Of a stretch of DNA of 64,000 nt, positions 54,501 to 61,908 are shown in pieces (positions within the stretch are counted from its first letter, which is position 1; each line of letters starts with the position of its first letter). Origin of the DNA: Streptomyces sp. CG1 (lineage in GTDB: Bacteria > Actinomycetota > Actinomycetes > Streptomycetales > Streptomycetaceae); the NCBI RefSeq assembly GCF_041080625.1, contig NZ_CP163518.1, positions 5,084,001 to 5,148,000 on the forward strand, written 5' to 3'. The position numbers and the translations under genes are program-made. The notes below the pieces were generated by a model. That model was not told the origin of the DNA. It saw only the letters and a list, made by a program, of their open reading frames with translations, and made no database searches.

Positions 54501-54901
54501 GAGCCCGGACGGGACGGCAACGCGCCCACCGTCGGCAGGATCGGCACATCCCCGAACGCCTTGCATCCCGGGCCGTCGAGGTGAGTCAGACTGAACCCCT
54601 GGATCTGACGGTCGCCGTAGTAGCCCCCGCCTTCCTGCCGGTGAGGAGAGGTGTCCGGACCGAACTGGACCATCCCGAACGGCACATCCGGACCCGGGAA
54701 GCTGTTCACACTCCCCCCAGCACCACCATCACCTGTGTCGAGGAACGGATTGACCAGCGACGCCGGATTCCCAACCGCGGTGACCCTTGAGGGAGCCGCG
54801 GCCGACGCCGAGTTGGCTGCACCACCCGCGATGATCGTACTCAGTGCGCTGACTGCTGAGATGAACGCAAACGCGAAGCGTCTGTGAAAGCCACGCGCCA
54901 T
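51590..54901 (-). CDS. secreted GH92 alpha-mannosidase
   Basis: Exo-alpha-mannosidase family of 1103 residues that, with calcium, trims mannose from glycans such as fungal or yeast mannoproteins. Sec signal peptide at residues 1 to 35 (RFAFAFISAVSALSTIIAGG). N-terminal sandwich and catalytic (alpha/alpha)6 domains: SLVNPFLDTGDGGAGGSVNS, PDVPFGMVQFGPDTSPHRQE, HLDGPGCKAFGDVPILP, FYTALYHSLLHPNIFSDANG, GWDIYRSQAQLEALVDP, YVEGNASQYRWEVGWN and EGDNDDLGATASMGVLTMLG. C-terminal Ig-like and beta-sandwich modules follow, perhaps for binding. ATG 54901 chosen, with AAGGAG seven bases upstream. Confidence 0.93.
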   Translation of the reverse strand: MARGFHRRFAFAFISAVSALSTIIAGGAANSASAAAPSRVTAVGNPASLVNPFLDTGDGGAGGSVNSFPGPDVPFGMVQFGPDTSPHRQEGGGYYGDRQIQGFSLTHLDGPGCKAFGDVPILPTVGALPSRPGSATEPFSHSEESASAGYYEVRTGSPAVRTELSTSARSALGRFTFPATTQANLLLKLAGSQAGNLATNAQVIGSNEVQGSVSSGHFCGGPDTYTVHFDITFDHPFTAHGTWTGSTITPGSQQVNTKATKSAAVAGGSQGGASPAQPHPTYQGTAPTGRSLKPAASGPDGVYLTFDTTQNQRVQAKVGISFVSTDNAARNAQTVQGFGFDAMHAAAVADWNKALSKIQIGGGPAGRQQVFYTALYHSLLHPNIFSDANGQYMGFDNKVHTIQSGHVQMANYSGWDIYRSQAQLEALVDPQAASDSAQSMVNDAAQNNGMLPKWALANGESYVMNGDPADGILGGYYAFGARNFDTKSALSYALAEADKPSTIRPGLNYYSSLGYLPSDGTYGCCNFYGSAATTLEYAGADFALAHFASALGDKTNAARLTRRSQNWQNLFNPATGLIQPKTASGAWVPVTPTTQSNYVEGNASQYRWEVGWNQAGLFHAMGGNKAVNPTLDTFWTDLNDGPGSPYSFWDNQFEYAYPWNYDFTGEPYKTQALVHRIRTQLYLDSPQHSEGDNDDLGATASMGVLTMLGFFPQYTSTADVTLNSPEFPLEIIHLANGHTLTFNAPNASDSNIYIQSMQLNGTSHTAPWLPGSVFTTGATLDFTLGSTPNTKWGAGPQDAPPSYRQGELPALGYLSSQSEVITPNSTTQATLGARDATGTKQTVTWSATASGGVTVSPAHGTLSTAPGSDGTAPVTLTAGTTEGRDQVTFHMKTADGTKLPDVSMSVAVAKPGELWPYETYQGIYPDGSTFRSGFNGGGFAYSQDALTAAGAPSGGTATSDGITYTWPTTTAGRPDHITMAGQTIPLNAPAGATTLGLLGAATNARASGATGQLTIHYTDGSTSTATIGLSDWTLGAGKYQPIAGDTEAITTRYRDTSSGDKDATPAYVYATTIPLDAGKQVASMTLPSMSGGTGGLFALGYRG

Positions 54902-54940
54902 GCCCAAGGCTCCTTCCGAGAGCGGTGACTGCTGCGTGAC

Positions 54941-54972
54941 GGAGGCGGCCCCTATAAATAGGGACCGCCTCC
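54941..54972. promoter_or_regulatory. long inverted repeat upstream of GH92 gene
   Basis: GGAGGCGG, one base, CCCTAT, AA, ATAGGG, one base, CCGCCTCC: 28 of 32 bases pair. It lies 40 bases before the start codon, so it would form a hairpin in the leader RNA or serve as an operator. The core TATAAATA is notable in such GC-rich DNA. Confidence 0.5.
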
Positions 54973-54988
54973 GCCGGACGTTCAGTGC

Positions 54989-55022
54989 CGAGTGACAACG
55001 CTTTTAGTGACAAATAGTCACT
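54989..55022. promoter_or_regulatory. candidate sugar-regulator operators, GH92 promoter
   Basis: AGTGACAACGC (54991) followed by the palindrome AGTGAC-N5-GTCACT (55006 to 55022). TGACAACG half-sites are common in LacI-family operators of Streptomyces sugar genes. Located 90 to 121 bases before the GH92 start. Confidence 0.4.
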
Positions 55023-55219
55023 TTGTTCGAGACATGTCAATAATGGGGGGCTGGGCCTGGGAGAGGCGACGGTGAAGTCGGCCACTACACGGCCGTACGA
55101 CGGGCAGCACCGCCACGCAATCCGCGACCACCGTCGTTTACGGGGCAGCTCGGCAGCCCTCGATGGCCAACACCAGGGCGGCGCCTGGCCGGACATGCCC
55201 GTCGCGTTAGATTGATCCC

Positions 55220-56011
55220 GTGTTCTCGCGCCTGACGCATCTTCAGGCAGTCGCCGTCTGCGCCCTGCCTGTCGTGGCGCTGCTCGCCACGGTGGCGTTC
55301 GCGCCGCTGCCGTTCGTCGTGGCGCAGCCCGGGATGACGGCGAACGTCCTTGGCGCGAACAAAGGCGAACCGGTGATCACGATCAGCGGTGTCGAGACCC
55401 GCACGACGAACGGCCAGCTGCGGATGACGACCATTGTGGCGACCGGGCCGAACGCGAGCGTCAAGCTCTCCGACGTCATCGACGGCTGGTTCCGCACGGA
55501 CCAGGTCGTCGTGCCGCGCGAGGCCGTTTACCCGAGCGGCGAAGGCGCCAAGCAGATAGAGCAGCACAACGCCGAGCAGATGAAGCAGTCCCAGGACGAT
55601 GCGACGGCTGCGGCACTGAAGTACCTGGGCGACAACCCCGACAAGGTGAAGGTCACGCTGAAGCTTGCCGACGTCGGCGGCCCCAGTGCCGGCCTACTCT
55701 TCACGCTCGGCATCATCGACAAGCTGGACGGCGACGGCAGTGGCGGCGACCTCACCGGCGGCCGGACCATCGCCGGTACCGGGACCATCGACGCCGACGG
55801 CAAGGTCGGCGCGGTCGGCGGCCTCGCCCTCAAGACACAGGCCGCCCGGCGTGACGGGGCGACCGTGTTCCTGGTACCGAAGACAGAATGCTCGGACGCG
55901 AAGGCGGCGCTTCCGACTGGGCTGCGGCTGGTTCCGGTCACCACCCTCAAGAGTGCGGTGAGCGCGCTGACGGCACTGGAGAAGGCGAAGGGCTCGGTCC
56001 CAAGCTGCTAG
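55220..56011 (+). CDS. Lon-type S16 family serine protease, secreted or anchored, no PDZ
   Basis: Protein of 263 residues with an N-terminal membrane segment (AVAVCALPVVALLATVAFAP) and a C-terminal Lon proteolytic domain: nucleophile Ser-156 in VGGPSAGLLFTLGIID and the general base Lys-205 in GKVGAVGGLALKTQAA. The YlbL family to which it is related normally has a PDZ domain before the protease domain; here only about 75 residues lie between, too few for a PDZ. GTG start. It probably cleaves proteins outside the membrane; substrate unknown. Confidence 0.85.
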   Translation: MFSRLTHLQAVAVCALPVVALLATVAFAPLPFVVAQPGMTANVLGANKGEPVITISGVETRTTNGQLRMTTIVATGPNASVKLSDVIDGWFRTDQVVVPREAVYPSGEGAKQIEQHNAEQMKQSQDDATAAALKYLGDNPDKVKVTLKLADVGGPSAGLLFTLGIIDKLDGDGSGGDLTGGRTIAGTGTIDADGKVGAVGGLALKTQAARRDGATVFLVPKTECSDAKAALPTGLRLVPVTTLKSAVSALTALEKAKGSVPSC

Positions 56012-56264
56012 GGACGCTGCCTCCCGTCGTGATCAAGGTCCGGGCGGCAGCCTCCGAGGCGGTCGCTGGCGTATGAAATCCAGGGTAAGGCGTGAGGAAC
56101 CTGTGCCGGCAGCACGTGTGCAAGGGGTTGCGCACCGACGGCTGATCAACCGGTTGAAGATCTCCCGGGCCGTTGCGACACGCTTCGACAAGCGAGCGTT
56201 TGCCTTTCACGGCACCGTGGCTGCCGCAGCCGTCCGCCTGGCTCCGTGACCCACCGGACAGAAC

Positions 56265-56474
56265 CTAGCGTGTGAACAGTTCCTGGGCGCGCTGGAAGAG
56301 CTGGGTGAGCGCGCGGTCGCCGGTGGCCGCGTGGGCGTCCGACGGGTTGAGTATCAGCGCAAGCAGGGTGACGAAGGCGAGCGCCGACAGGGCGAGGGCC
56401 CACCAGGGCAGCCGGATGTCGGCGCCGCCGCCTGTGGTCGCCGGGTGGGACCAGGTGTGCGAACAGGCCGACAT
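56265..56474 (-). CDS. small single-span membrane protein
   Basis: Protein of 69 residues with one transmembrane helix (LPWWALALSALAFVTLLALI) followed by an outside-type helix (DAHAATGDRALTQLFQRAQE). Cys and His residues occur at the N-terminus (MSACSHTWSHP). Good codon bias. Related small proteins occur next to SGM_5486-type genes, but I cannot name the family. Confidence 0.65.
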   Translation of the reverse strand: MSACSHTWSHPATTGGGADIRLPWWALALSALAFVTLLALILNPSDAHAATGDRALTQLFQRAQELFTR

Positions 56475-56639
56475 GATTGCTCCGCAGGTTTCGAGTGGTC
56501 CGGCGTCCGCCTCTCGCGGTCACATCTCGAAGTTACAGAATCGGTGGCCCCGATCCATCCGGTGATCCACCCACTTGACCCTGACCCTCGCCCCTAGGGG
56601 ATGGGGGGTAACCCCGCCATCGGCGCTGAGAGGTGCGGG

Positions 56640-56756
56640 TCACGGCGAGGCGAGCGTCGCGACGATGGCGATGATCACGAGGATGGCGAAGAACGAGCCG
56701 AAGACGAGCAGCATCTTGCGCTGGCCGTTCTGGGGGTTGGGTTCGAGCACTGGCAT
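56640..56756 (-). CDS. SGM_5486 family transporter-associated small protein
   Basis: Peptide of 38 residues, one of the smallest recognisable Streptomyces proteins: MPVLEPNPQNGQRKMLLV followed by a hydrophobic tail (FGSFFAILVIIAIVATLASP). It agrees nearly residue for residue with the SGM_5486 family I remember, which is often beside transporter genes. Single membrane helix with the N-terminus inside. Start at ATG 56756; longer starts in the frame are not conserved. Role unknown. Confidence 0.85.
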   Translation of the reverse strand: MPVLEPNPQNGQRKMLLVFGSFFAILVIIAIVATLASP

Positions 56757-56846
56757 ACGACCACTCTCGCACCCCGTACCAGGGGCGTGGCGTGCCAGGG
56801 CCCGCCACGCCGACATGACAACCACCTGGCTCCCAATGTCGGCCAG

Positions 56847-57323
56847 TCACTTCCACGTGATGTAGGTGCCCGCCGAACCCTCGACACCCCCGTCTTGCCC
56901 GGACGAGAGGTGGGCGGCGTAGTCGTAAGTCCCGGCTGCCTGCCGAGCTACCGACACCTGGCACGTGGTGCCTGCCCCGCACCGAGCAAGGACAGTCCCG
57001 GTGGCGACGTCCTCAATGGTGATCCACAAAGGCGTGGCACCGACGTCCTGATTGGTTCTCGCTGTCAGTCTCGTGTACTGCTCCGGCGACGGGCGTTTGG
57101 GCGAAGCGGTGAGTTCCAGCGCACGCCATGGGGGCACCGGTGCAGTCGCCGACGGGGTCTGGACCGGCTTGGGTACAAGGCGAGGACCAGTCGCCGGATC
57201 GTAGGCATCTGGTGGTGGCGGGACAGAAGCAACCGCACCTGCGGTCATCGGGCCGAGCAGCACAGCGACCGTTGCAACGGGCAACACCGCCCAGCGGCGG
57301 GCTCCACGTCCAATCCCTGACAT
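56847..57323 (-). CDS. secreted protein of unknown function
   Basis: Protein of 158 residues with a Sec signal peptide (RRWAVLPVATVAVLLGPMTA, then GAVA), a Pro-rich stretch and a small beta-sandwich-like domain (YTRLTARTNQDVGATPLWIT, then CGAGTTCQVSVARQAAGTYD) with two cysteines likely in a disulfide. The domain resembles Ig-like folds seen in secreted actinobacterial proteins. ATG 57323 chosen, with GGGGAG upstream. Confidence 0.7.
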   Translation of the reverse strand: MSGIGRGARRWAVLPVATVAVLLGPMTAGAVASVPPPPDAYDPATGPRLVPKPVQTPSATAPVPPWRALELTASPKRPSPEQYTRLTARTNQDVGATPLWITIEDVATGTVLARCGAGTTCQVSVARQAAGTYDYAAHLSSGQDGGVEGSAGTYITWK

Positions 57324-57474
57324 GCCTACTCCCCATCGGTGGTTCGCCACCCACGGCACTTCTTCCGCTTCCCAGGATCGCCCTTGCGCGCATCCCCGTT
57401 TCGAAGCCACCCGCAGGCATACGGGTGGTGTGCACGCATGTCGCCACCACCGCACAGCTCGTGCACTGCGGCCC

Positions 57475-57710
57475 AGAAATCCGGTCTTCTCCCGGCGGGT
57501 CTTCTCCCATCGGGGGAACAGCTATACGGGGTTCAATACCGGCCCGACCGTCGGCACGGCCCGTACGACTACAGCGATCTGTACATGTACGGGGAGGGGA
57601 TCCGTACGCGGCCACGGCCCAGCAGCTGTGGCAGCAGCACCAAGCGGCCCGGGCAGATGACGATGGACGACGTCGTCGCGCGCACTGCCATGACGCTGGC
57701 GACGTAGTCC
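57475..57710 (+). pseudogene. 5' remnant of a Bax inhibitor-1/YccA family gene
   Basis: Pieces in three frames add up to the N-terminal cytoplasmic region of Streptomyces Bax-inhibitor-1-like proteins: RNPVFSRRVFSHRGNSYTG, then DPYAATAQQLWQQHQ, then MTMDDVVARTAMTLAT and a stop. The order and spacing are right, but at least two frameshifts separate them and the membrane domain is missing. The family normally has seven transmembrane helices after the MTMDDVV motif. Confidence 0.55.
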
Positions 57711-57881
57711 GCCGGGTGGAGGCGTACCCCTGTTCGGAGGCGCCAAGGAGCCGTTCCCGAGGCGCCCTCCAGAGAGCGCCGCCCACTGGGCCCCGGCCTG
57801 TGCCCACCCTCCGTCCGACTCGGTCGGCTGAATTGAGCCACCGTACGGGGCACAGCCGCAGGTGTCTTTGGAGTCGGCGCG

Positions 57882-58598
57882 TCATTCGCCCTGCACGAAC
57901 AGCCGTGCCAGCCGTTCCCCCGTCCTCACCGCCGCCCGCCGGTCCTCGATGGGCTCCGCGCGGGAGTTCTTGAAGACGATGTAGGTGACGCCGGAGGGCG
58001 CCCCGCCGTCGCGTGGATCGGGGTGGATGCCGAGGCCCCGGGCGGTGGCGTAGGAGGCTTCGCCAATGAGGTCGTGCGGGCCGATGTCGCCGACGACGGC
58101 GTACTGCACCCGGTTGCGGTAGACGACGGCGGCGACGGAACCGCCCTCGATGCCGTACGTGTGATGGTCCCAGATGCGGCTCGGGGCAGGGATCACGATG
58201 TAGGGCAGCCATGCGGCGTTCAGGTAGCGGCCGTCGGACTGCAGGTAGGCGGTGGTCTCGGAGAACTCCGGGTCGGCGCGGGGGCTGCAGTGAGCTGTGG
58301 GCCGGCCGTCGCAGTCGATGGCCAGGCCGGCCTTCCAGTACACGGCATCGTGGGTCCCGCAGACAGGGACGCTCGACCGGGCGTCCTCATGGGTGCGGTA
58401 CAGGCCCAGCGACACCTGGGCACAGTCACGCACCCGGGCCAGCAACTCGGCGGCGCTCACATCGCCTCCGCTGCGGACCACCGTCCCCCGGGGTGGAGGG
58501 AACGGTGCGACGGGGGTGGACAGCGCCGTCGGGACGAGAAGGGCCGCACCGGCCGCGGCCAGGGTCAACGACCGTACCCGCACGATCTGGACACGCAC
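57882..58598 (-). CDS. secreted GH75 chitosanase
   Basis: Glycoside hydrolase of family 75, endo-acting on chitosan. About 238 residues: signal peptide (VRSLTLAAAGAALLVPTALS), then the catalytic region with GLAIDCDGRPTAHCSPRADP, LNAAWLPYIVIPAPSRIW, GGSVAAVVYRNRVQYAVVGD, GPHDLIGEASYATARGLGIH and GVTYIVFKNS. The Asp of AIDCDG and the Glu of IGEAS match the conserved acids I remember for the family. Start uncertain: GTG 58598 fits the signal peptide, ATG 58625 is nine codons longer. Confidence 0.85.
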   Translation of the reverse strand: MRVQIVRVRSLTLAAAGAALLVPTALSTPVAPFPPPRGTVVRSGGDVSAAELLARVRDCAQVSLGLYRTHEDARSSVPVCGTHDAVYWKAGLAIDCDGRPTAHCSPRADPEFSETTAYLQSDGRYLNAAWLPYIVIPAPSRIWDHHTYGIEGGSVAAVVYRNRVQYAVVGDIGPHDLIGEASYATARGLGIHPDPRDGGAPSGVTYIVFKNSRAEPIEDRRAAVRTGERLARLFVQGE

Positions 58599-58729
58599 GA
58601 ATGAGGACCCACTCCTGAGGTGCATGAAGGACACCCGGCCCAGAGTGGCCGAGGGTGGTGCATGTCCCTGGGTACGGCAAACCCAAGAGGAGCCGGACGG
58701 AGCAACGTCTGACGCCCCATGAGGGGCGA

Positions 58730-59040
58730 ACATAGACTGTCTAGAGCGGGCACGCGCACGTCCACGCGCCATGTGCCCTGAGTGCTGCGGAGCTCGGCGT
58801 CGCACACGGCGGCCCTGCGATACATGTCCAGACCCTCGCCGTCCGGGCCCGACGTGCCCTCCATGAGGCTGCGGACGTGCCCGGCTTCCCAGGAGCCGGA
58901 GCGTTCGCGCAGTACCTCCTCGATGCCGCCCTCGTCCGCAGCGACCTGACACAGCGCGTGGGCGACGAACTTGTTGACGTCGCGCCCTTCGTCCAGGGCC
59001 TCGGCGATGTTCAGCGAGCTTTTCGGCGAACATCGGCAGG
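58730..59040 (-). pseudogene. truncated gene beside the integrase
   Basis: A minus-strand frame with strong codon bias (LNIAEALDEGRDVNKFVAHA, GGIEEVLRERSGSWEAGHVR, DMYRRAAVCDAELRSTQGTW) that has no start codon of its own with an RBS and fades out toward 58730. The coding signal begins abruptly at about 59035, close to the integrase gene. I do not recognise the protein. It looks like a gene whose 5' part was lost at an insertion boundary. Confidence 0.4.
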
Positions 59041-59053
59041 TTGCACCACAGTG

Positions 59054-59098
59054 AAGCCCGACGGAGCCTCGACCGGTCGTCGACGCCCCGCCGGGCTT
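59054..59098 (-). terminator. complex hairpin after integrase gene
   Basis: AAGCCCG / CGGGCTT outer stem enclosing TCGAC-N5-GTCGA, starting 26 bases after the integrase stop. Probably the terminator, but the inner palindrome could also be part of an attachment site. Confidence 0.5.
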
Positions 59099-59123
59099 GT
59101 CAGGTGGCGCAGAAGACCTGCGC

Positions 59124-60899
59124 CTAATCCGGCATGTCGCCGTACTTCTGCGGGTTCTTGGCTCGGTCCACAGCCTGTGAACACGCCTCGAGGAAAGCGG
59201 CAGCGACAGCTTCCTCGTCGGTGCCACGGACCTGCGCCTCGACCTCCTGACCGGGACGGCGGGTGGTGTGCCAGCGGACCGGCAGATCCGTGTAGAGGTC
59301 GGTCTCGAACTCCCAGGCTGGGACCGACCATTGCTCGTCGCGGCCCACGTTCAACCGGACTCCGCCGGGCAGAAAGACCGCATGGCCATGGTGAACGATG
59401 CGGCGATCGGGCATGCGGTCACGGATAGCCGGCAATCCGCCCGGGCCGTCGGTCTCCCACGTCGGCCGTGCCCACTCCTCGACCTCGGCCGGGCGGTCAG
59501 GGTGGTGCGCCGCCCACTGAGTAACCAGGGCTTCGGCATGCTCATGGTGCACGAATGGGACAAGGCGTTCGCCGAGGCGTGCCACGTACACCGTCACCTG
59601 ACCTGACGCGGGGTCTCGGCTGGGAGCAGGCAGGGATCGTCCCTGGGACGTTCGGATCGTCTGCGCTGCTGTCCCCCACAGCAGACCGCCGACCTTCGCG
59701 GCGGTCTGCTGGAGCACGGGACTGGTGAGGTGCTGGTACCGGCTGCGCATCCGGGCGGACTTGCCGGGCTCCCAGCCCATGATCCGGTCGACGACCGTGT
59801 CGGGGACGCCGAGGAGGAGCAGGACGGTCGCAGCGGTGTGGCGGGCGTCGTGGAGGCGTCCGTCGCGGACCTTCGCCGCCTTCAGCAGGTCTTTCCACCT
59901 GTGGAAGTCGGTGTTGGGGTTGAGCGGCTCGCCGGTCGGCGAGGTGAACACGTACCCCTTCTCCACCCACAGGTCGCGTGCGAGTACCCGCTCGCGATCC
60001 TGCTGCTCCTTGTGCAGGCGCAGCAGTTTCAACAGTTCCTCGGGCACGCCGATCGGGCGTTTGCCAGCGCGGGTCTTGGTGTCCTTCGTCTCGCGCCGGA
60101 TGCTGATCTTCTGCGGGCAGTAGCCGGGCTTGCGTCCGCACTTGTCGCCGCAGCCGTGCTGGTAGCGGGGCCGCAGGCGGCCTCGGCGGACGAGGACCAC
60201 GCCCGCGTCGAAGTCGACGTCCTCCCACTTCAATCCGAGCGCCTCACCTTGGCGGAGGCCGAGGGCGAGCGCGATGACCCAGCGGGCGGTGTTGCGGTGC
60301 TTGTCCGCTTCGAGGAGAAGGCGTTGGACCTCCTCGACCGTGTACGGCTCGACTTCCTCCTCTTCGATCTTGGGGGCCTTGGCGATGGAGGCCGGGTTGG
60401 TGGCGAGGTGGCGGCGGCGTACGGCCTCGTTGAGTGCCGTGCGGACCGTGCGGTGGGCCTGATGGGCGGTGCCTGCGGAGCTGCCGCCTGCCTGCATTTT
60501 CCGGTAGAAGCGCTCCAAGTGCTCGGGCTCGAGCTTCTCCAGGCGGTGGGCGCCCAAGCCGGGGACGAGGTGGTGGTATACGGCGACGCGGTAGCCGTCG
60601 ATGGTGTTCTCACCGACGCTGGGTGCGGCGATGTTCTCCACCCAGTGGGTCAGCCAGGTCTCGACGGTCCAGGTCTGCCCGACCTTGGCAACACCGGTGG
60701 AGTCGCGCTGCTTCTCCATCTCGCGTACGGCCTTCGTGACCTCGGCGCGGGTCTTGCGGCTGATGTGGCGGCGGTCGGGGCGGCCGTTGTCCTTGACGCC
60801 GACGGTGACGTAGCCGTGCCAGCGGCCGTCCTTCCCGAAGAAGATCGAGGAGGCGCCGTTGGGCTGACGGGACGTGCGGGGCTTCTTCGTGTCTGCCAT
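59124..60899 (-). CDS. tyrosine recombinase (integrase) with C-terminal extension
   Basis: Phage-type integrase of 591 residues that would insert and excise the element to its right. An AP2-like arm-binding start (GRWHGYVTVGVKDNGRPDRR), core-binding domain (residues 75 to 170) and catalytic domain with Arg-216 (GLRQGEALGLKW), His-350 and Arg-353 (LHDARHTAATVLLLLG), Trp-376 and the nucleophile Tyr-388 (MRSRYQHL). Residues 250 to 261 hold a Cys cluster (CGDKCGRKPGYC) seen in Streptomyces integrases. Unlike usual members of about 400 residues, it goes on for about 185 more (VTVYVARLGERLVPFVHHEH, EWSVPAWEF type), a possible extra domain. Downstream of the HTH gene in one operon. Confidence 0.93.
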   Translation of the reverse strand: MADTKKPRTSRQPNGASSIFFGKDGRWHGYVTVGVKDNGRPDRRHISRKTRAEVTKAVREMEKQRDSTGVAKVGQTWTVETWLTHWVENIAAPSVGENTIDGYRVAVYHHLVPGLGAHRLEKLEPEHLERFYRKMQAGGSSAGTAHQAHRTVRTALNEAVRRRHLATNPASIAKAPKIEEEEVEPYTVEEVQRLLLEADKHRNTARWVIALALGLRQGEALGLKWEDVDFDAGVVLVRRGRLRPRYQHGCGDKCGRKPGYCPQKISIRRETKDTKTRAGKRPIGVPEELLKLLRLHKEQQDRERVLARDLWVEKGYVFTSPTGEPLNPNTDFHRWKDLLKAAKVRDGRLHDARHTAATVLLLLGVPDTVVDRIMGWEPGKSARMRSRYQHLTSPVLQQTAAKVGGLLWGTAAQTIRTSQGRSLPAPSRDPASGQVTVYVARLGERLVPFVHHEHAEALVTQWAAHHPDRPAEVEEWARPTWETDGPGGLPAIRDRMPDRRIVHHGHAVFLPGGVRLNVGRDEQWSVPAWEFETDLYTDLPVRWHTTRRPGQEVEAQVRGTDEEAVAAAFLEACSQAVDRAKNPQKYGDMPD

Positions 60900-60910
60900 G
60901 CGCGCCCCGC

Positions 60911-61207
60911 TCAGGCCGCAGCGTCGAAGTCCGAGGGCCGGTAGCGGCGGGCTAGGAATTCTCCGACCGCCTCGGCAGGTATGCGGCGCAGACTGCCGAT
61001 CTTGACGGAAGCGATCTCACCGGACGAGACGTACTCGTACAGCTTGGTGCGGCCGATGCCGATCCGGCGGGCGGCTTCGGCGACGGTGAGGGCGACCAGG
61101 GTTGTGTCGCCGGCGGACCGCCGCTCGGCCATCAGGGTGCGCAGGGCGTCTTCGGGGACGTCCAGAAGTTGGGCTATCTGGGAAATGGGCAGGACGGGCT
61201 GCGACAA
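60911..61207 (-). CDS. excisionase-like helix-turn-helix protein
   Basis: Protein of 98 residues with a MerR/excisionase-type winged helix (VALTVAEAARRIGIGRTKLY, EYVSSGEIASVKIGSLRRIP), placed 11 bases before the integrase gene as xis genes are. An extra N-terminal segment of about 40 residues (LPISQIAQLLDVPEDALRTL) may be a second small HTH. The best ribosome binding site (GGAGGAG) points to the TTG at 61207; ATG 61228 is possible. Probably directs the integrase toward excision. Confidence 0.85.
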   Translation of the reverse strand: MSQPVLPISQIAQLLDVPEDALRTLMAERRSAGDTTLVALTVAEAARRIGIGRTKLYEYVSSGEIASVKIGSLRRIPAEAVGEFLARRYRPSDFDAAA

Positions 61208-61368
61208 GGGTGCTCCTCCCGCCGGCATCGCGGCGTCGCGGGAGCGGCAACTCCCGTCGGCCTGGCCGGTGGTGTCGTTCAGGGATGGATGGGTGATCGT
61301 CGGCGACGGAGGTCGCCGCGCGTGAGATTTCTCGGCGTTCGTAGCGCCGCGAGAGGGGCAATGGCCGG

Positions 61369-61908
61369 CTACTCGCCTGCGGGGGGCTGCCCCTGGTGTC
61401 GGAGGTGGGCTTGAGACGGGTGCAGGCTTCTCATCGCGGCTCGTTCTTCGAGCCGGAGGAGTTCGTCGACCTGACCTCTCTGCTCGGGCCCCTTGTCCCC
61501 GTAAGCGTCGAGTTCCATCTGGATCTCGTGCAGGTGCATCTGGTTCCGGTCGATCGCCGCTCGCAGTTGGCGGTACTCCAGCGTCATCTGGACGTACTCA
61601 CGGGCGAGCTGGCGGATGCGGGGCGTGGCCAGCTCTCCTGGCGGTCCGATCAGGTCCTGCATGGTGATGTCGAAGACCTTGCAGAAACCGAGCGCCTCGT
61701 CGAGGTTGACCCTGCGACGAGGTTTGCCGCTCTCGATGCGCCAGATCGCCGACTGGTTGATCGGATGGCCGGCAGCAGCCATCTCCTCGGCGAGCTTCAC
61801 CGTGCTCCAACCGCGGACCTCGCGCTCCAGCTTGATACGTGCGGCAACGTGATCCTCCGGCACCGGACGACCGGGGCCGGCGCGCTCCGCACCTTCCTCA
61901 CCGCTCAT
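61369..61908 (-). CDS. XRE-family transcriptional regulator
   Basis: Protein of 179 residues: N-terminal Cro/CI-type helix-turn-helix (RGWSTVKLAEEMAAAGHPIN, QSAIWRIESGKPRRRVNLDE) with LGFCKVFDITMQDLIGPP after it, and a C-terminal coiled-coil part (LEYRQLRAAIDRNQMHLHEI). Likely the element's repressor, controlling the divergent helicase gene and perhaps xis-int. ATG 61908 chosen, with GGGAGG upstream. Confidence 0.9.
   Translation of the reverse strand: MSGEEGAERAGPGRPVPEDHVAARIKLEREVRGWSTVKLAEEMAAAGHPINQSAIWRIESGKPRRRVNLDEALGFCKVFDITMQDLIGPPGELATPRIRQLAREYVQMTLEYRQLRAAIDRNQMHLHEIQMELDAYGDKGPEQRGQVDELLRLEERAAMRSLHPSQAHLRHQGQPPAGE

Noticed and set aside
35727..59100. The whole 36 to 59 kb region as one element inserted at tRNA-Ser
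   Set aside because: I found no copy of the tRNA-Ser 3' end near 59 kb, and the integrase there borders its own element on the right; the region is better read as an older mosaic.
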